Shown: positions 47,527 through 57,608 of the stretch, in pieces
Position numbering within the stretch: the stretch's first letter is position 1
Layout: each line of letters begins with the position of its first letter
DNA from: CAYLGY01 sp964383325
GTDB taxonomy: Bacteria; Pseudomonadota; Alphaproteobacteria; Rhizobiales; Rhizobiaceae
Assembly (NCBI GenBank): GCA_964383325.1
Contig: CAYLGY010000002.1
Coordinates: 37,095 to 101,094 of the forward strand
Direction of reading: 5' to 3'
DNA: 64,000 nucleotides
Position numbers and translations under genes: made by a program
The notes under the pieces: model-generated
What the model was told of the DNA's origin: nothing
Databases searched by the model: none
What the model saw: only the letters and a program-made list of their open reading frames with translations

Positions 47527-48438
47527 TGCATCGCCCTGGCCAACTACATTGCTCTGGAGCAGGGTCGATTTCGCGAAGCCATGCAAATTGGAAGTGCGCG
47601 CGTTTCCGGAGCAATGGCCTCGGCGAAGCGCCCCTGCTGAATCTGATAGTACGATTCAGGGAAGGAGTCTTTCGCCCGGGGTGAGATCGCTCTGAACGAG
47701 GTAATCCGGATTTCGCAGCGCCTGGCAATGCGTTTATGCTTACTGCGTCCACCGCAGCAATTGTCCATACGTGCTGCGTGGGCGTGTCGATCTCCACCTC
47801 CGCGCGCAACACAGTGCAGGTGGGCATGTCGACCGTTCAGCAATATGCCTGGGTGAAAGCGTTAACCATCTATGCATGATCGTTCTATGCATGATCGTTT
47901 GCTATCGCATTTCCCGCAGACGTGAACGGCCGGCTTTCCTCGACAGCGGAGTGGAAAGCCAAGCTGCCGGGCGCTCACGAGGCCCGGGTGAAGGCGCGAC
48001 CGTCATGCCTTGCCTGGCTGCACGGCGCCGGGCGCGAGTCCCTCAAATCATGTGGGCGCGTGGCAGCATGCATGTACGCCATCAAGGGTAGAGATTTCGC
48101 AATGCGTTTCTGCACACAGCTTCCCTTCCGGCATGGCTCGCTGCCGGTCAGTATCGCGTGGCCCTGCCGAAGCCGGCCGTTCCACCGCAGCACTCTCCCT
48201 GGCAAAAGGTTCGAAGCAAGAACGGGTTTTGCGGCGCGGCTCGGCAGCGCCGCCACCGGCATGGTGCCACGCGAGCGCCCGCTTCCGCGGCAATTCCCTC
48301 GCCACGCGGCGGCCGCGGGACAGGACCCGCGCCTTTCCTGCATGGGCAGGACTTGCATCCGCGCATCCATGCACCGAAACTCTGCAAAGCCGGCTGCCTC
48401 TCCGTTGGCAATTATCCGCGCTTGCGCATGAAGCTTCT
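47527..48438. other. Long non-coding stretch between island gene E and the kinase gene
   Basis: About 910 bp. Several open frames exist on both strands but all look like random translation of GC-rich DNA (Arg, Pro, Ser and Ala runs, no family features). The only structure seen is the 15-bp tandem duplication at 47869-47898. It may be decayed coding sequence. Confidence 0.5.
47869..47898. repeat. Two exact tandem copies of a 15-bp unit
   Basis: TCTATGCATGATCGT occurs twice in direct succession. The unit contains ATGCAT and a GATC. It is probably a replication-slippage product. Confidence 0.85.
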
Positions 48439-49257
48439 ATGTCCGCCCATTCCCGCTACCTGAAAAAGTGGCATCTCGTGCCGGACGGGGAATGGATCTC
48501 CACCCCGGAGGCACATCTGTTGCCGGTGAGGAGTGGCGGCGAACCGGCCATGCTCAGATTGCCCCTTGTAAAGGCTTCGCACACCGGTGGAGCGCTTCTG
48601 GCATGGTGGGATGGAGAAGGTGCGGCACGCGTCCTCGCGCGCGAGCCGGGCGCGATGCTGCTGGAGCGCGCCACCGGCAGCGCTTCGCTCGCCGCCATGT
48701 CTCGAACGGGGAAGGATGACGAAGCGTGCCGGATTCTTTGCGCTGTTGCTGCCCGGCTGCATGCGCCCCGCGAGCGCCCGCTTCCCCCGCTCATTCCGCT
48801 GGTACGCTGGTTCGAACCTCTGGGCCCGGCCGCATCCACCCATGGCGGCATGCTTCTGCGCTGCGCGGCGGCCGCGAAAGATTTGCTGGACAATCCCCGC
48901 CAGACCGCTGCGCTGCATGGCGATCTGCACCATGGCAATGTCCTCGATTTTGCGGATCGGGGCTGGCTGGCAATCGATCCCAAGGGCCTGATCGGAGAAT
49001 TGGCCTTCGACTATGCCAACATCTTCACCAATCCCGACCTTGCCGATCCCGGCCATCCCATTGCTACCGATCCCGAACGGTTCGCGCAGCGCCTCCGGAT
49101 CGTCACCGAGGCAGCGCGGCTCGAGCGGCAGCGGCTCCTGCAGTGGATCCTTGCATGGACAGGACTGTCCGCTTCCTGGTTCCTCGCCGAGAGCAATCCG
49201 CTTGCGGCGATAGCGCTGCGCGTGGCCGAACTAGCGGCCTGCGAACTCGACCGGTGA
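48439..49257 (+). CDS. Aminoglycoside/hydroxyurea antibiotic resistance kinase-like protein
   Basis: 272 aa. It has the APH(6)-type kinase fold: catalytic loop LHGDLHHGNVLDF and the following DPKGLIGELAFDYAN with the metal-binding Asp. StrB-like enzymes phosphorylate streptomycin, but most chromosomal homologs have no tested substrate. ATG 48439 (MSAHSRYLKKWHLVPDGEW) is the first plausible family start; no strong ribosome-binding site is visible. Surrounded by non-coding and IS-derived DNA, it may be an acquired gene. Confidence 0.82.
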   Translation: MSAHSRYLKKWHLVPDGEWISTPEAHLLPVRSGGEPAMLRLPLVKASHTGGALLAWWDGEGAARVLAREPGAMLLERATGSASLAAMSRTGKDDEACRILCAVAARLHAPRERPLPPLIPLVRWFEPLGPAASTHGGMLLRCAAAAKDLLDNPRQTAALHGDLHHGNVLDFADRGWLAIDPKGLIGELAFDYANIFTNPDLADPGHPIATDPERFAQRLRIVTEAARLERQRLLQWILAWTGLSASWFLAESNPLAAIALRVAELAACELDR

Positions 49258-50266
49258 ACCAAGCTGCGCTCCGAGCGTGAGCCCAGCCTTTTCCCCGCGA
49301 GGGCTCATTCTGCGCGCGAAGTCCCTCTTTCAACCGGTACATTCTTCGCTTGGCGCCCACGGGCGACAGGCTCGAACCCTCGCGGCCAGCAACCTCCTGC
49401 TTTCGCCCGTGCCTTGCCTGGCGCGATCGCCGAGCCCGGCGCATGGCCGGGGATCGCAAGCGGGTTCTCGATCCTCCACACGGTCATTGGCGCAAATTGA
49501 ACTTCCCCGGTGCATTACGTTCAATTGGCGGGCCGCACCCAAAGGCCGATCAACGGCCAGTGCTTTCGTGCCTGCGTCGAGCAGCCACTCATGCCGGTGC
49601 GCCTGTCAGGGAACATTGTCATCATGGAAATGTGCCATGCTGCGAAGTCCCTGCCTCTCTTGAAGCACTGAACGGATGGGGCCAGCGCGGCAAGCGCCAT
49701 CGCGGCGACCGATCCCATGCCGGGAATGGTCACAAGCGCCGGGCTTCCGCATCCTCTCCGGCGCGCCGGGCAAACTCTCGGTCGAGCTCGGCCACTTTCC
49801 CGTCCAGCATCCGCAACCGCCCGACAAGTAGAGACAGGATCGACGAGCGGCTTCGGGGATGGCGAAAACCTTATCCTCAATTGGCGCGATGTGCTTGGCC
49901 GCCTGGAAAAACCTTACGCAGCCACCAATCCGGATTCTGACGCCTTACAAATCGACTTGACGTAGCCCGAAGCGAACAGCCGGACTCGTGCCCGAGCTTC
50001 GAGATCTCCCGCGCTCGGTGGCCGCTGCGCATCGCAGCTCGGGGAGCGGCGAGGCCTGATCCAGCTCCCCTATCCTGCGCCGAAACATTGTAGCGCAATT
50101 CGCTCGGCACAGACGCGCGACGGCTACGGATCAGGCGCGACGCACGCGCAGCCGTCCGCCGACGAAGTGACTTGCTCCCCATTTCCGGCGCTCTTCCGGG
50201 GCGTCAGAGGTTTCCCCTGACGCCAGCAACAACTCCCGGTCGCCGGGAGCGGCCCATGCGCGCCGC
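49258..50266. other. Non-coding region holding an IS remnant
   Basis: About 1 kb between the kinase gene and tig. The recognisable part is the transposase remnant at 49633-49840. The rest, on either strand, has only short frames without family features and may be debris of the same insertion. Confidence 0.5.
49633..49840 (-). pseudogene. IS110-family transposase remnant, frameshifted and truncated
   Basis: On the minus strand the DNA reads VGRLRMLDGKVAELDREFARR and AGEDAEARRL, then, in the next frame, VTIPGMGSVAAMALAALAP and FKRGRDFAAW. This is the IS110/IS116/IS902 C-terminal (helix-hairpin-helix) block, normally continuous as ARRLMTIPGIG. A one-base loss near 49734 breaks it. The element ends after FAAW, and neither the DEDD N-terminal domain nor the usual LGLVPRQ continuation is present. 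No terminal repeats are visible. Confidence 0.8.
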
Positions 50267-51883
50267 CTATTCGCCGGCGGGCTCGCCGGCAGTCTCGTCG
50301 CCGGACTTCTTCTTCTTTTTCGCTGCCGGCTTTTTCTTTGCAGGTTTTGGCTCTTCCTTTGCCGTCGGTTCTGCCTCCACGACCTCCTGCTTGTGGTCAT
50401 GGTCATGGTCATGATCATGATCATGATCATGATGGTGATGGTGATGGTGATCGTGATCGTGATGATGGTGGTGATGATGATGATCGTGGTCGTGACTGTG
50501 CTGACCCGCCGTCGAGGATCGCGCCGCGCTTGCCAGCGAATCCTCTTCATCTTCGTCGGCCAGCAATTCTTCCTTGCTCACCGTCTTGTCCGTCACGCTG
50601 ATCGTTCCGAGCAGATGATCGATGACCTTCTCCTCGAAGAGCGGAGCACGCAGATCGGCGCGAGCCTCGGCATTCTTCATGTAATATTCGTAGACCTGCT
50701 GCTCCTGGCCGCGATACTGGCGCGCCGTCTCGACAATCGCGCGCTGCAGCTCATCCTCGGTCACTTCCGTATTCGCAGCCTCGCCCATTTTTGCCAGCAC
50801 GAGGCCGAGCCGGACCCGCCGCTCGGCAAGGCGGCGATATTCGGCGCGCGCTTCCTCTTCGGTCGTGCCCTCATCCTCGAAGGTCCGTCCGGAGCTGGCA
50901 AGGTCACGCTGCATGTGCTGCCAGATATTCTCGAACTCGGCATTGACGAGGCTTGCCGGCGGCTCGAAATCATATCGGGCATCCAGCGCGTCGAGAATCT
51001 GCCGCTTCAGCTTCTGCCGCGTCACATTCCCGTATTGCGATTCGATCTGGCCGCGAATGATCTCGCGCAGGCGATCGATGGATTCCAGTCCCAGCGATTT
51101 GGCAAGCTCGTCATCGAGCTCGATCGGGTCCGGCGCGGCGACTTCCTTGACCTTGATCTCGAATTCCGCCTCCTTGCTGGCGAGATGTTCCGCGCCGTAA
51201 TCCTCCGGGAACGTGACCTTGATGGTCTTCTCCTCACCGGCCTTCACGCCGACAAGCTGCTCCTCGAATCCGGGGATGAACTGGTTGGAACCGAGCACCA
51301 GGCTCGCATCCTCGGCCGATCCGCCTTCGAATGCCTCGCCATCGATCCGGCCGACAAAATCCATGGTGATGCGGTCGCCCGTTTCGGCCTTGCCGTCCCG
51401 GGTCTGGTAGGTGCGGCTGGATTCGGCGACGCGGCGGACCTGTTCGTCCACTTCCTCGTCGCTCACCTCGACGATCTGGCGCTCGACCTGGATGTCGCTG
51501 ACATCCTTCAGTTCGAATTCCGGGATTACCTCATAGGCAAGCGAAAAGGTGAAATCAGCCTGGCCGGCGAGCATGCGCTCGGCCTCTTCCTGATCTTCCG
51601 TCAGCTTGATCTCGGGGCGCATGGCGGCCTTCTCGCCGCGCTCGGAAAGGACGTTGCGGGTCGAATCGCTGAGGATCTCGTTGACCACCTCCACCATGAA
51701 GGACTTGCCATAGACCTTGCGCAGATGGCTGACCGGGACCTTGCCGGGACGGAAGCCGTTCAGGCGCACCCGGCTCTTCGCCTCGACCAGCCGCTCCATG
51801 AGCCTGGACTCCATCTCCGCCGCCGGCACCACGACCTTGACCTCGCGCTGCAGGCCCTCATTGAGCGTTTCTGTGACTTGCAT
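50267..51883 (-). CDS. tig: Trigger factor with a His/Asp-rich C-terminal extension
   Basis: 538 aa. Ribosome-bound chaperone and peptidyl-prolyl isomerase. The ribosome-binding signature GFRPGKVP lies near residue 43, the FKBP-like domain ([20 protein letters not shown]) at about 165-245, and the substrate-binding C-domain follows. Residues 464-497 are made only of His (24) and Asp (10), then a Glu/Lys/Pro/Ala-rich tail of 41 residues. Standard trigger factors end near 430-490 residues, so this is an added tail, possibly metal-binding. ATG 51883 ([17 protein letters not shown]) is the family start. Confidence 0.93.
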   Translation of the reverse strand: MQVTETLNEGLQREVKVVVPAAEMESRLMERLVEAKSRVRLNGFRPGKVPVSHLRKVYGKSFMVEVVNEILSDSTRNVLSERGEKAAMRPEIKLTEDQEEAERMLAGQADFTFSLAYEVIPEFELKDVSDIQVERQIVEVSDEEVDEQVRRVAESSRTYQTRDGKAETGDRITMDFVGRIDGEAFEGGSAEDASLVLGSNQFIPGFEEQLVGVKAGEEKTIKVTFPEDYGAEHLASKEAEFEIKVKEVAAPDPIELDDELAKSLGLESIDRLREIIRGQIESQYGNVTRQKLKRQILDALDARYDFEPPASLVNAEFENIWQHMQRDLASSGRTFEDEGTTEEEARAEYRRLAERRVRLGLVLAKMGEAANTEVTEDELQRAIVETARQYRGQEQQVYEYYMKNAEARADLRAPLFEEKVIDHLLGTISVTDKTVSKEELLADEDEEDSLASAARSSTAGQHSHDHDHHHHHHHHDHDHHHHHHHDHDHDHDHDHDHKQEVVEAEPTAKEEPKPAKKKPAAKKKKKSGDETAGEPAGE

Positions 51884-51979
51884 CAGGCTATCCTTGTCCT
51901 CATCCGATGCGGCGAGCGCGAGTGACGTCAACTCACTGGCTTGCCGGAAAAAATCCTGTGACCGGGGCCGATCCGGTCG

Positions 51980-52064
51980 TGGTGCGGGTAGAGAGACTTG
52001 AACTCCCACGCCTCTCGGCACCAGAACCTAAATCTGGCGTGTCTACCGATTCCACCATACCCGC
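51980..52064 (-). tRNA. tRNA-Leu (anticodon UAG)
   Basis: The minus strand folds as a class II tRNA: acceptor GCGGGTA pairing with TACCCGC, D arm TGGTGGAATCGGTAGACACG, anticodon stem CCAGA/TCTGG around loop TTTAGGT (anticodon TAG), a long variable arm (GCCGAGAGGCGT) and T arm GGGAGTTCAAGTCTCTC. The discriminator A is followed by an encoded CCA (51982-51980). It lies between tig and the DUF1127 gene. Confidence 0.96.
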
Positions 52065-52222
52065 CAATCGGTGTGCCGGGCCCCGAAAAGCGCCGGTTCT
52101 ATATCACCTGCCTGCAATGGTTCAAAGGGAAATCACCGCCATGCGGCAGGATTTTGCGCATTCGGCCGCCGCAACGCCCGATCCGGCCACGAAGCTGCAA
52201 TGATTTTGCCTCGTTCCTGCCA

Positions 52223-52237
52223 TTGTGCATTGCACAA
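52223..52237. promoter_or_regulatory. Perfect inverted repeat upstream of the DUF1127 gene
   Basis: TTGTGCA-T-TGCACAA, 108 bp before the start codon, followed by ATGCAACAATG at 52252-52262. TGC/GCA-rich palindromes resemble operators of PhaR-type repressors of polyhydroxybutyrate genes in alphaproteobacteria, which is a recollection, not a match to a model. Confidence 0.4.
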
Positions 52238-52345
52238 AAGGCAACACTGCTATGCAACAATGTCACTCCACATTAGCGAGGTCTCATCTTATCTACGGTG
52301 CACAAGATGACGCACCGCACAATTCGAACAAAGGAGGGCACGGCC

Positions 52346-52486
52346 ATGAAGCTGATTGACAATTTCCGGAACTGGCGCCGCTATCGCAATACCGTCAACG
52401 AACTGAGCCGCCTCTCCAATCGCGAGCTCAACGACCTCGGGATTTCCCGCACCGACATTCCGAATGTCGCCCGCCGGGTTCTCTGA
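52346..52486 (+). CDS. DUF1127 (YjiS-type) small protein
   Basis: 46 aa. It is an Arg-rich helix followed by the hallmark LSNRELNDLGISRTDIP, which identifies DUF1127. Small members have been linked in alphaproteobacteria to phosphate, RNA-processing and stress responses, and one of this size to RNA turnover. AAAGGAGG lies eight bases before ATG 52346. It appears monocistronic, with candidate hairpins after the stop. Confidence 0.93.
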   Translation: MKLIDNFRNWRRYRNTVNELSRLSNRELNDLGISRTDIPNVARRVL

Positions 52487-52514
52487 GAAGGTAGCGTAAC
52501 AGGAACCAGATTCG

Positions 52515-52583
52515 CAAGGGGTTCTTTCCTCCTCCCGGAACCCCTGCGATCAGCCAGGCAGCCCCTCCTCCTCCCAGGCTGCC
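52515..52583 (+). terminator. Two stem-loops after the DUF1127 gene
   Basis: First: AGGGGTTC (52517-52524) pairs with GAACCCCT (52538-52545), extendable by CGC/GCG with one bulge. Second: GGCAGCC (52557-52563) pairs with GGCTGCC (52577-52583). No clear T-run follows, so this is either a GC-rich terminator or a stabilising 3' structure. Confidence 0.4.
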
Positions 52584-52673
52584 CGGCTCGCAAAAGCGCT
52601 GCTTGCCGGATCCTCCTCCCCTGGCGAGCGGCGCTTAAGCATTTTCAGATGTCCGCTTTCCCGTTTCCGGGTC

Positions 52674-53285
52674 CTACCGTTCTCCCCAGACTCCGCGCTT
52701 TCGCCATTCCTCGAGGGGCATGATGTCGGGCGGGCCTCCTGCTGGCTCGTACCAGCTGTCAATGGCCCATTTGCGCCCCGAAGCCCGTTCCTTCACGACT
52801 GCCGTCGCATGCGGATAGCGCCCGTCGAGGAAGGCGCCCCGCGAGGTAGTGGGGAGGACGTCATGATGGCGCAGCCAGCCATTGTGGCGCAGGAAGAGGA
52901 GCAGCGCCCGGCTGTTGGTCGATTCGTCGATGCAGTCCATCTGTCCCTTGCGCCGCGCCTGGCGCGGGGTGGACTTGGCCCGGTCGGCGACGCCGATGGC
53001 CGCCGTCGCCCGTTGCTCGAAGAACATGATCGCCCTTGAAATGGCCGCCCGCTCCGCCGCGGGCGAGGCCATGCCGGCCGACAGGATCCTGGCAAAGCGG
53101 GCACGGTCGCTGGCGCTGACAACATATCGGGACCGGAAGTGGCAATCGAAGCCATGGCAGATCGCGATGCGGTCCGGGGGGGAACTCTTCGCCCCGCCGG
53201 CATGGCTGGCGGCAACCGGCAGGCAGGCTGCAATGGTGAGGACCGTCAGGACAAGGGATGCTTTGCGGGTGAACGGATCATGCAT
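52674..53285 (-). CDS. Secreted or lipoprotein of unknown function
   Basis: 203 aa. The N-terminus MHDPFTRKASLVLTVLTIAACLPVAASHA is a signal sequence; TIAAC could be a lipobox, but ASHA also offers a signal peptidase I site. The mature protein contains ICHGFDCHFRSRYVVSASDR, MDCIDESTNSRALLLFL and KWAIDSWYEPAGGPPDIMPL. I recall this pattern as a conserved hypothetical protein in rhizobia but know no function. It converges on no gene and is divergent from trmFO. Confidence 0.75.
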   Translation of the reverse strand: MHDPFTRKASLVLTVLTIAACLPVAASHAGGAKSSPPDRIAICHGFDCHFRSRYVVSASDRARFARILSAGMASPAAERAAISRAIMFFEQRATAAIGVADRAKSTPRQARRKGQMDCIDESTNSRALLLFLRHNGWLRHHDVLPTTSRGAFLDGRYPHATAVVKERASGRKWAIDSWYEPAGGPPDIMPLEEWRKRGVWGER

Positions 53286-53370
53286 GCCGTGAATGTATAG
53301 CCGAGGGGCAGCGCAAGGTGAAGGCGCAAGGCCATTGCATTGGACCGGATTGGAGCTTATCTCGTCGGCC

Positions 53371-54825
53371 ATGAACATACAGCCCGTACATGTCATCGGC
53401 GGCGGCCTTGCCGGTTCGGAAGCGGCCTGGCAGATCGCGCAGGCCGGCGTTCCGGTCATCCTTCACGAGATGCGGCCGGTGCGCGGCACCGAGGTCCACA
53501 AGACCGACGGGCTGGCGGAGCTTGTCTGCTCCAATTCCTTCCGGTCCGACGATGCCGAGACCAATGCGGTCGGGCTGCTCCATGCAGAGATGCGGGCGGC
53601 AGGTTCGCTGATCATGAAATGCGGCGATGCCCACCAGGTGCCGGCCGGCGGCGCGCTTGCGGTCGATCGCGACGGCTTTTCCGCCGCGGTGACGCGTCAT
53701 TTGCTGGACCATCCGCTGATCGAGATTCGCCGGGAGGAAATCACCGGACTGCCCCCGCGGGAATGGGACCAGGCGATCATCGCGACCGGCCCGCTGACGG
53801 CGCCGTCGCTGGCGGCGGCGATCGCCAGCGCGACCGGGTCCGACGCGCTCGCCTTCTACGATGCCATTGCGCCAATCGTGCATTTCGACACGATCGACAT
53901 GAACATCTGCTGGTTCCAGTCGCGCTATGACAAGACCGGGCCGGGCGGAACGGGCAAGGATTACATCAATTGCCCGATGGATGCCGAACAATACCGCGCC
54001 TTCATTGCCGAGCTTCTCGCCGGCGAGAAGAGCGAGTTCCGCCAGTGGGAAGGCACGCCCTATTTCGACGGCTGCCTGCCCATCGAGATCATGGCTGAGC
54101 GCGGCGCCGAAACGCTGCGGCACGGCCCGATGAAGCCGATGGGCCTGACCAATGCGCATCGGCCCGACGTCAAGCCCTATGCCGTCGTGCAGCTTCGCCA
54201 GGACAATGCGCTCGGCACGCTGTACAATATGGTTGGCTTCCAGACCAAGCTGAAGCATGGCGAGCAGGTCCGGATCTTCCGCATGATTCCCGGGCTGGAA
54301 AATGCCGAGTTCGCCCGGCTGGGCGGGCTGCACCGCAATACCTACCTGAATTCCCCGGCCCTGCTCGATGCGACGCTGCAGTTGAAATCGCGGCCCGGAT
54401 TGCGGTTTGCCGGCCAGATCACCGGCTGCGAGGGCTATGTCGAGAGCGCGGCCATGGGCCTCGTCGCGGGCCGACTCGCCGCGGCTGAACGCCTGGGCAA
54501 GCCCATTGCTCCGCCTCCGCAGACGACCGCCTTCGGCGCCCTGCTGGCGCATATTACCGGCGGTCACGTGATCTCCGATGACGAGCCGGGAAAGCGTTCG
54601 TTCCAGCCGATGAACATCAATTTCGGCCTTTTCCCACCGCCCGATCCCGGTTCGCTTTCGGCACCGGAGGGTGTCCGGCTGCGCGGGAAGGAAAAGACCC
54701 TGGCAAGGAAGCGGGCAATCACCGCGCGCGCCTTGCGCGATTGCCGTGCCTGGCTGGAGACGCCGGGGGGCTTGCGGATGCCGGCCGGCAATGCCAGACC
54801 GGATCAGACGACCGCTATGCGATGA
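53371..54825 (+). CDS. trmFO: Methylenetetrahydrofolate-tRNA uracil-54 methyltransferase
   Basis: 484 aa. FAD- and folate-dependent enzyme forming m5U54 in the T loop. The N-terminal FAD motif is [15 protein letters not shown], then [20 protein letters not shown] and [12 protein letters not shown], which are the TrmFO signature, and a late [21 protein letters not shown] 53371 fits the family start; an open frame begins earlier. The next gene, map, begins 13 nt downstream. Confidence 0.95.
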   Translation: MNIQPVHVIGGGLAGSEAAWQIAQAGVPVILHEMRPVRGTEVHKTDGLAELVCSNSFRSDDAETNAVGLLHAEMRAAGSLIMKCGDAHQVPAGGALAVDRDGFSAAVTRHLLDHPLIEIRREEITGLPPREWDQAIIATGPLTAPSLAAAIASATGSDALAFYDAIAPIVHFDTIDMNICWFQSRYDKTGPGGTGKDYINCPMDAEQYRAFIAELLAGEKSEFRQWEGTPYFDGCLPIEIMAERGAETLRHGPMKPMGLTNAHRPDVKPYAVVQLRQDNALGTLYNMVGFQTKLKHGEQVRIFRMIPGLENAEFARLGGLHRNTYLNSPALLDATLQLKSRPGLRFAGQITGCEGYVESAAMGLVAGRLAAAERLGKPIAPPPQTTAFGALLAHITGGHVISDDEPGKRSFQPMNINFGLFPPPDPGSLSAPEGVRLRGKEKTLARKRAITARALRDCRAWLETPGGLRMPAGNARPDQTTAMR

Positions 54826-54838
54826 GAAAGGCAGATCC

Positions 54839-55666
54839 TTGGTAACCTATCATGATGCCGCTGAACTTCCGTTGAAGAATACGGGCCAGATCCGCCTGTA
54901 TTCCGCGGAGGATTTTGCCGGCATGCGCAAGGCCTCGGCGCTGACGGCGCGCTGTCTCGACGAGCTGGTCCCGATGGTGAAGCCCGGCGTGACGACGGCG
55001 GCGATCGACCGTTTCGTGTTCGAGTTCGGCATGGATCATGGCGCCATTCCCGCGACGCTGAACTATCGCGGCTATACGCGGTCGACCTGCACCTCGATCA
55101 ATCATGTCGTCTGCCACGGCATTCCCGATGACAAGCCCCTGCGCGAGGGCGACATCGTCAATATTGACGTGACCTATATCGTCGATGGCTGGCATGGCGA
55201 TTCGAGTCGCATGTATCCGGTCGGCCGGATCCGCCGTGCCGCCGAGCGTTTGCTCGAAGTAACCTATGAATGCCTGCTGCGGGGCATTGCGGCGGTGAAG
55301 CCGGGGGCGCGGACCGGCGCAATCGGCGCGGCGATCCAGAGCTATGCCGAGGCGCAGCGTTGCTCGGTGGTGCGCGATTTCTGCGGCCACGGGCTCGGGC
55401 GCCTGTTTCATGACGCGCCGAACATCTTGCATTATGGCAGTCCCGAGGACGGCGTCGAGATGCGGCCGGGCATGATCTTCACCATCGAGCCGATGATCAA
55501 TCTGGGCCGGCCGCATGTGAAGGTTCTGGCCGATGGCTGGACCGCGGTCACGCGCGACCGGTCCCTTTCGGCCCAGTACGAGCACAGCATCGGCGTCACG
55601 GACGATGGTTGCGAGATCTTCACCCTGTCGCCGGGCGGGCTGGACCGGCCGGGATTGCCGGGGTAG
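54839..55666 (+). CDS. map: Methionine aminopeptidase, type I
   Basis: 275 aa. Removes the initiator methionine. The five metal ligands are placed normally: [19 protein letters not shown] (two Asp), [14 protein letters not shown] (His), FTIEPMI (Glu) and QYEHSIGVT (Glu). The start is TTG 54839 with AAAGG seven bases upstream, giving [14 protein letters not shown]; no ATG is available in frame near it. radC follows after 52 bp, a neighbour order I recall from rhizobia. Confidence 0.92.
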   Translation: MVTYHDAAELPLKNTGQIRLYSAEDFAGMRKASALTARCLDELVPMVKPGVTTAAIDRFVFEFGMDHGAIPATLNYRGYTRSTCTSINHVVCHGIPDDKPLREGDIVNIDVTYIVDGWHGDSSRMYPVGRIRRAAERLLEVTYECLLRGIAAVKPGARTGAIGAAIQSYAEAQRCSVVRDFCGHGLGRLFHDAPNILHYGSPEDGVEMRPGMIFTIEPMINLGRPHVKVLADGWTAVTRDRSLSAQYEHSIGVTDDGCEIFTLSPGGLDRPGLPG

Positions 55667-55718
55667 TTCGTTTCATTCCAGTACGGAAGCAGCCGCAATC
55701 GGGGGGAGGCAGCGGCAG

Positions 55719-56486
55719 ATGATCGAGGACGATACAGACGAGTGGCGCTTTCTTGCCGAGCCCGCGGCCGATCCGTCCGCAGGTGCCGGAGCGGAGCGTG
55801 CCGGCCACAAGGAGCGACCGCATTTTCTGGGCCACCGGCAGAGGCTGCGCGAGCGGCTGCGCGAGGCGGGGCCTGATTCGCTCGCCGACTATGAACTCCT
55901 CGAAATGCTGCTCTACCGGAGCATTCCCCGCGCGGATACCAAGCCGGTCGCCAAGGCGCTGCTGGCGCGTTTCGGTTCCTTCGCCGAAGTGATGGGGGCG
56001 CCCGAGCGCCTTCTGCTCGAAATTGCGGGTGTCGGGCAGTCCGTTGCCTTCGACCTGAAACTGGTCGCGGCGGCGGCCAATCGCATGGCGCGCAACGAGA
56101 TCCGCGGCCGCGAGGTCCTGTCATCCTGGCAGCGCGTGATCGATTATTGCCGCATGACCATGGCTTTCGAAACCCGCGAGCAGTTCCGCATCCTGTTCCT
56201 CGACAAGAAGAATGCGCTGATCGCCGACGAGATCCAGCAGACCGGCACGGTTGACCACACGCCGGTCTATCCGCGCGAGGTCGTGCGCCGGGCCCTCGAA
56301 CTTTCGGCCACTGCCATCATCCTCGTCCACAATCATCCTTCGGGCGACCCGACGCCTTCGCGGGCCGATGTGGAGATGACCCGCACCATTGCCGCCACCG
56401 CCCGTCCGCTCGGCATCGAGCTGCATGACCACATCATTGTCGGCCGCACCGGTCATGCCAGCCTCAAGGGGCTCAAGCTGATCTGA
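55719..56486 (+). CDS. radC: RadC family protein (MPN/JAMM domain)
   Basis: 255 aa. An N-terminal helix-hairpin-helix-like half ([22 protein letters not shown]) precedes the JAMM motif [19 protein letters not shown] near the C-terminus. Despite the name, RadC is no longer regarded as a DNA-repair factor; its role is unknown. A run of G and AGG (55701-55709) lies nine bases before ATG 55719. It is downstream of map. Confidence 0.92.
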   Translation: MIEDDTDEWRFLAEPAADPSAGAGAERAGHKERPHFLGHRQRLRERLREAGPDSLADYELLEMLLYRSIPRADTKPVAKALLARFGSFAEVMGAPERLLLEIAGVGQSVAFDLKLVAAAANRMARNEIRGREVLSSWQRVIDYCRMTMAFETREQFRILFLDKKNALIADEIQQTGTVDHTPVYPREVVRRALELSATAIILVHNHPSGDPTPSRADVEMTRTIAATARPLGIELHDHIIVGRTGHASLKGLKLI

Positions 56487-56580
56487 ACGCCAACTGCCCG
56501 GCATGATGTTGCCGCATTGACAGCCAAAGGTTTTCCTGCTGTCGATCTTGCGACATTCCGGTTCTCCCCAGGAGGTGTGA

Positions 56581-57576
56581 TTGCACGGCGAAGTCAGGCG
56601 TTCGATCGTTTTCTACCTTGTTCCCGAATTCACGATGGTTGCATTTGCGACCGCGGTCGAGCCCTTGCGCGCCGCAAATCGGATGTTGGGTTTCGAGGCC
56701 TATCGCTGGCGTCTGGCAAGTCTCGACGGGGAGCCCGTGCGGGCCTCCAATCAGGTCTTGTGCGCGGTGGACACCTCGCTGGACGAGGAGCGCCGGCGCC
56801 TCTCCGGCAGTGGCCGGCCCTCCATGGTGGTCGTCTGTTCGGGTCTGAATGTCGAGCAGCATGCCGCCAACCGCACGATGCTGGCCTGGCTGCGCGAGGA
56901 GCACAATCGCGGCGTTGCCATTGGCGGCCTGTGCACCGGGGCGCACCTGCTTGCCGCAGCCGGCCTGCTGCATGGGCGGCGTTGCGCCATCCATTGGGAG
57001 AACCTGCCGGGCTTTGCCGAAGCCTTTCCGCATACGCAGGCCTATTCGGACCTGTTCGAGGTCGACGGCAATCTCTATACCTGCGCCGGGGGCACTGCGG
57101 CGATGGACATGATGCTGCATCTCATCGGCGAGGATTATGGCGAGCATCTCGTCAACCGGGTGTGCGAGCAGATGCTGACCGACCGGGTCCGCAGCGCCTC
57201 GGATCGCCAGCGCCTGCCGCTGCGCGCCCATCTTGGCCTGCAGAATCCGAAGGTCATACGGATCATCGAGCTGATGGAAAGCCATCTCTCCGAGCCGCTG
57301 ACCCTGGTCGAGATCGCCGAGGCGGTCGAACTTTCCCGCCGCCAGATCGAACGCCTGTTCCGCCAGGAAATGGGCCGCTCACCGGCGCGATATTATCTTG
57401 AACTGCGCCTCGACCATGCCCGTCACCTGTTGATGCAGTCCACTCTTCCCGTGGTGGAGATCGCCGTGGCCTGCGGCTTTGTCTCCGCTTCCCATTTTTC
57501 GAAATGCTATCGGGAATTGCATGGCAGGTCGCCGCAGAAGGAACGCGCCAGCCTCAAGCGCCTCGTCACGGCCTGA
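56581..57576 (+). CDS. GlxA-family transcriptional regulator (DJ-1/PfpI plus AraC)
   Basis: 331 aa. The N-terminal DJ-1/PfpI-like domain has the elbow IGGLCTGAHLLAAAG with Cys118, and the C-terminal 100 residues form an AraC-type double HTH (TLVEIAEAVELSRRQIERLFRQ). Several members (GbdR, CdhR) control glycine-betaine or carnitine catabolism. The GcvT-type oxidase gene nearby fits such a role, which is inference. The start is TTG 56581 with AGGAGG five bases upstream. Confidence 0.9.
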   Translation: MHGEVRRSIVFYLVPEFTMVAFATAVEPLRAANRMLGFEAYRWRLASLDGEPVRASNQVLCAVDTSLDEERRRLSGSGRPSMVVVCSGLNVEQHAANRTMLAWLREEHNRGVAIGGLCTGAHLLAAAGLLHGRRCAIHWENLPGFAEAFPHTQAYSDLFEVDGNLYTCAGGTAAMDMMLHLIGEDYGEHLVNRVCEQMLTDRVRSASDRQRLPLRAHLGLQNPKVIRIIELMESHLSEPLTLVEIAEAVELSRRQIERLFRQEMGRSPARYYLELRLDHARHLLMQSTLPVVEIAVACGFVSASHFSKCYRELHGRSPQKERASLKRLVTA

Positions 57577-57608
57577 GGCCAGGCACGCTCTGGCCTGAGC
57601 CACGCCAC

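Noticed and set aside
50393..51925. A 510-codon plus-strand frame opposite tig, starting with Met/Val/Ile repeats
   Set aside because: The repeated Met/Val/Ile start is the reverse reading of the CAT/GAT tract that encodes His and Asp in tig, and no domain is seen.
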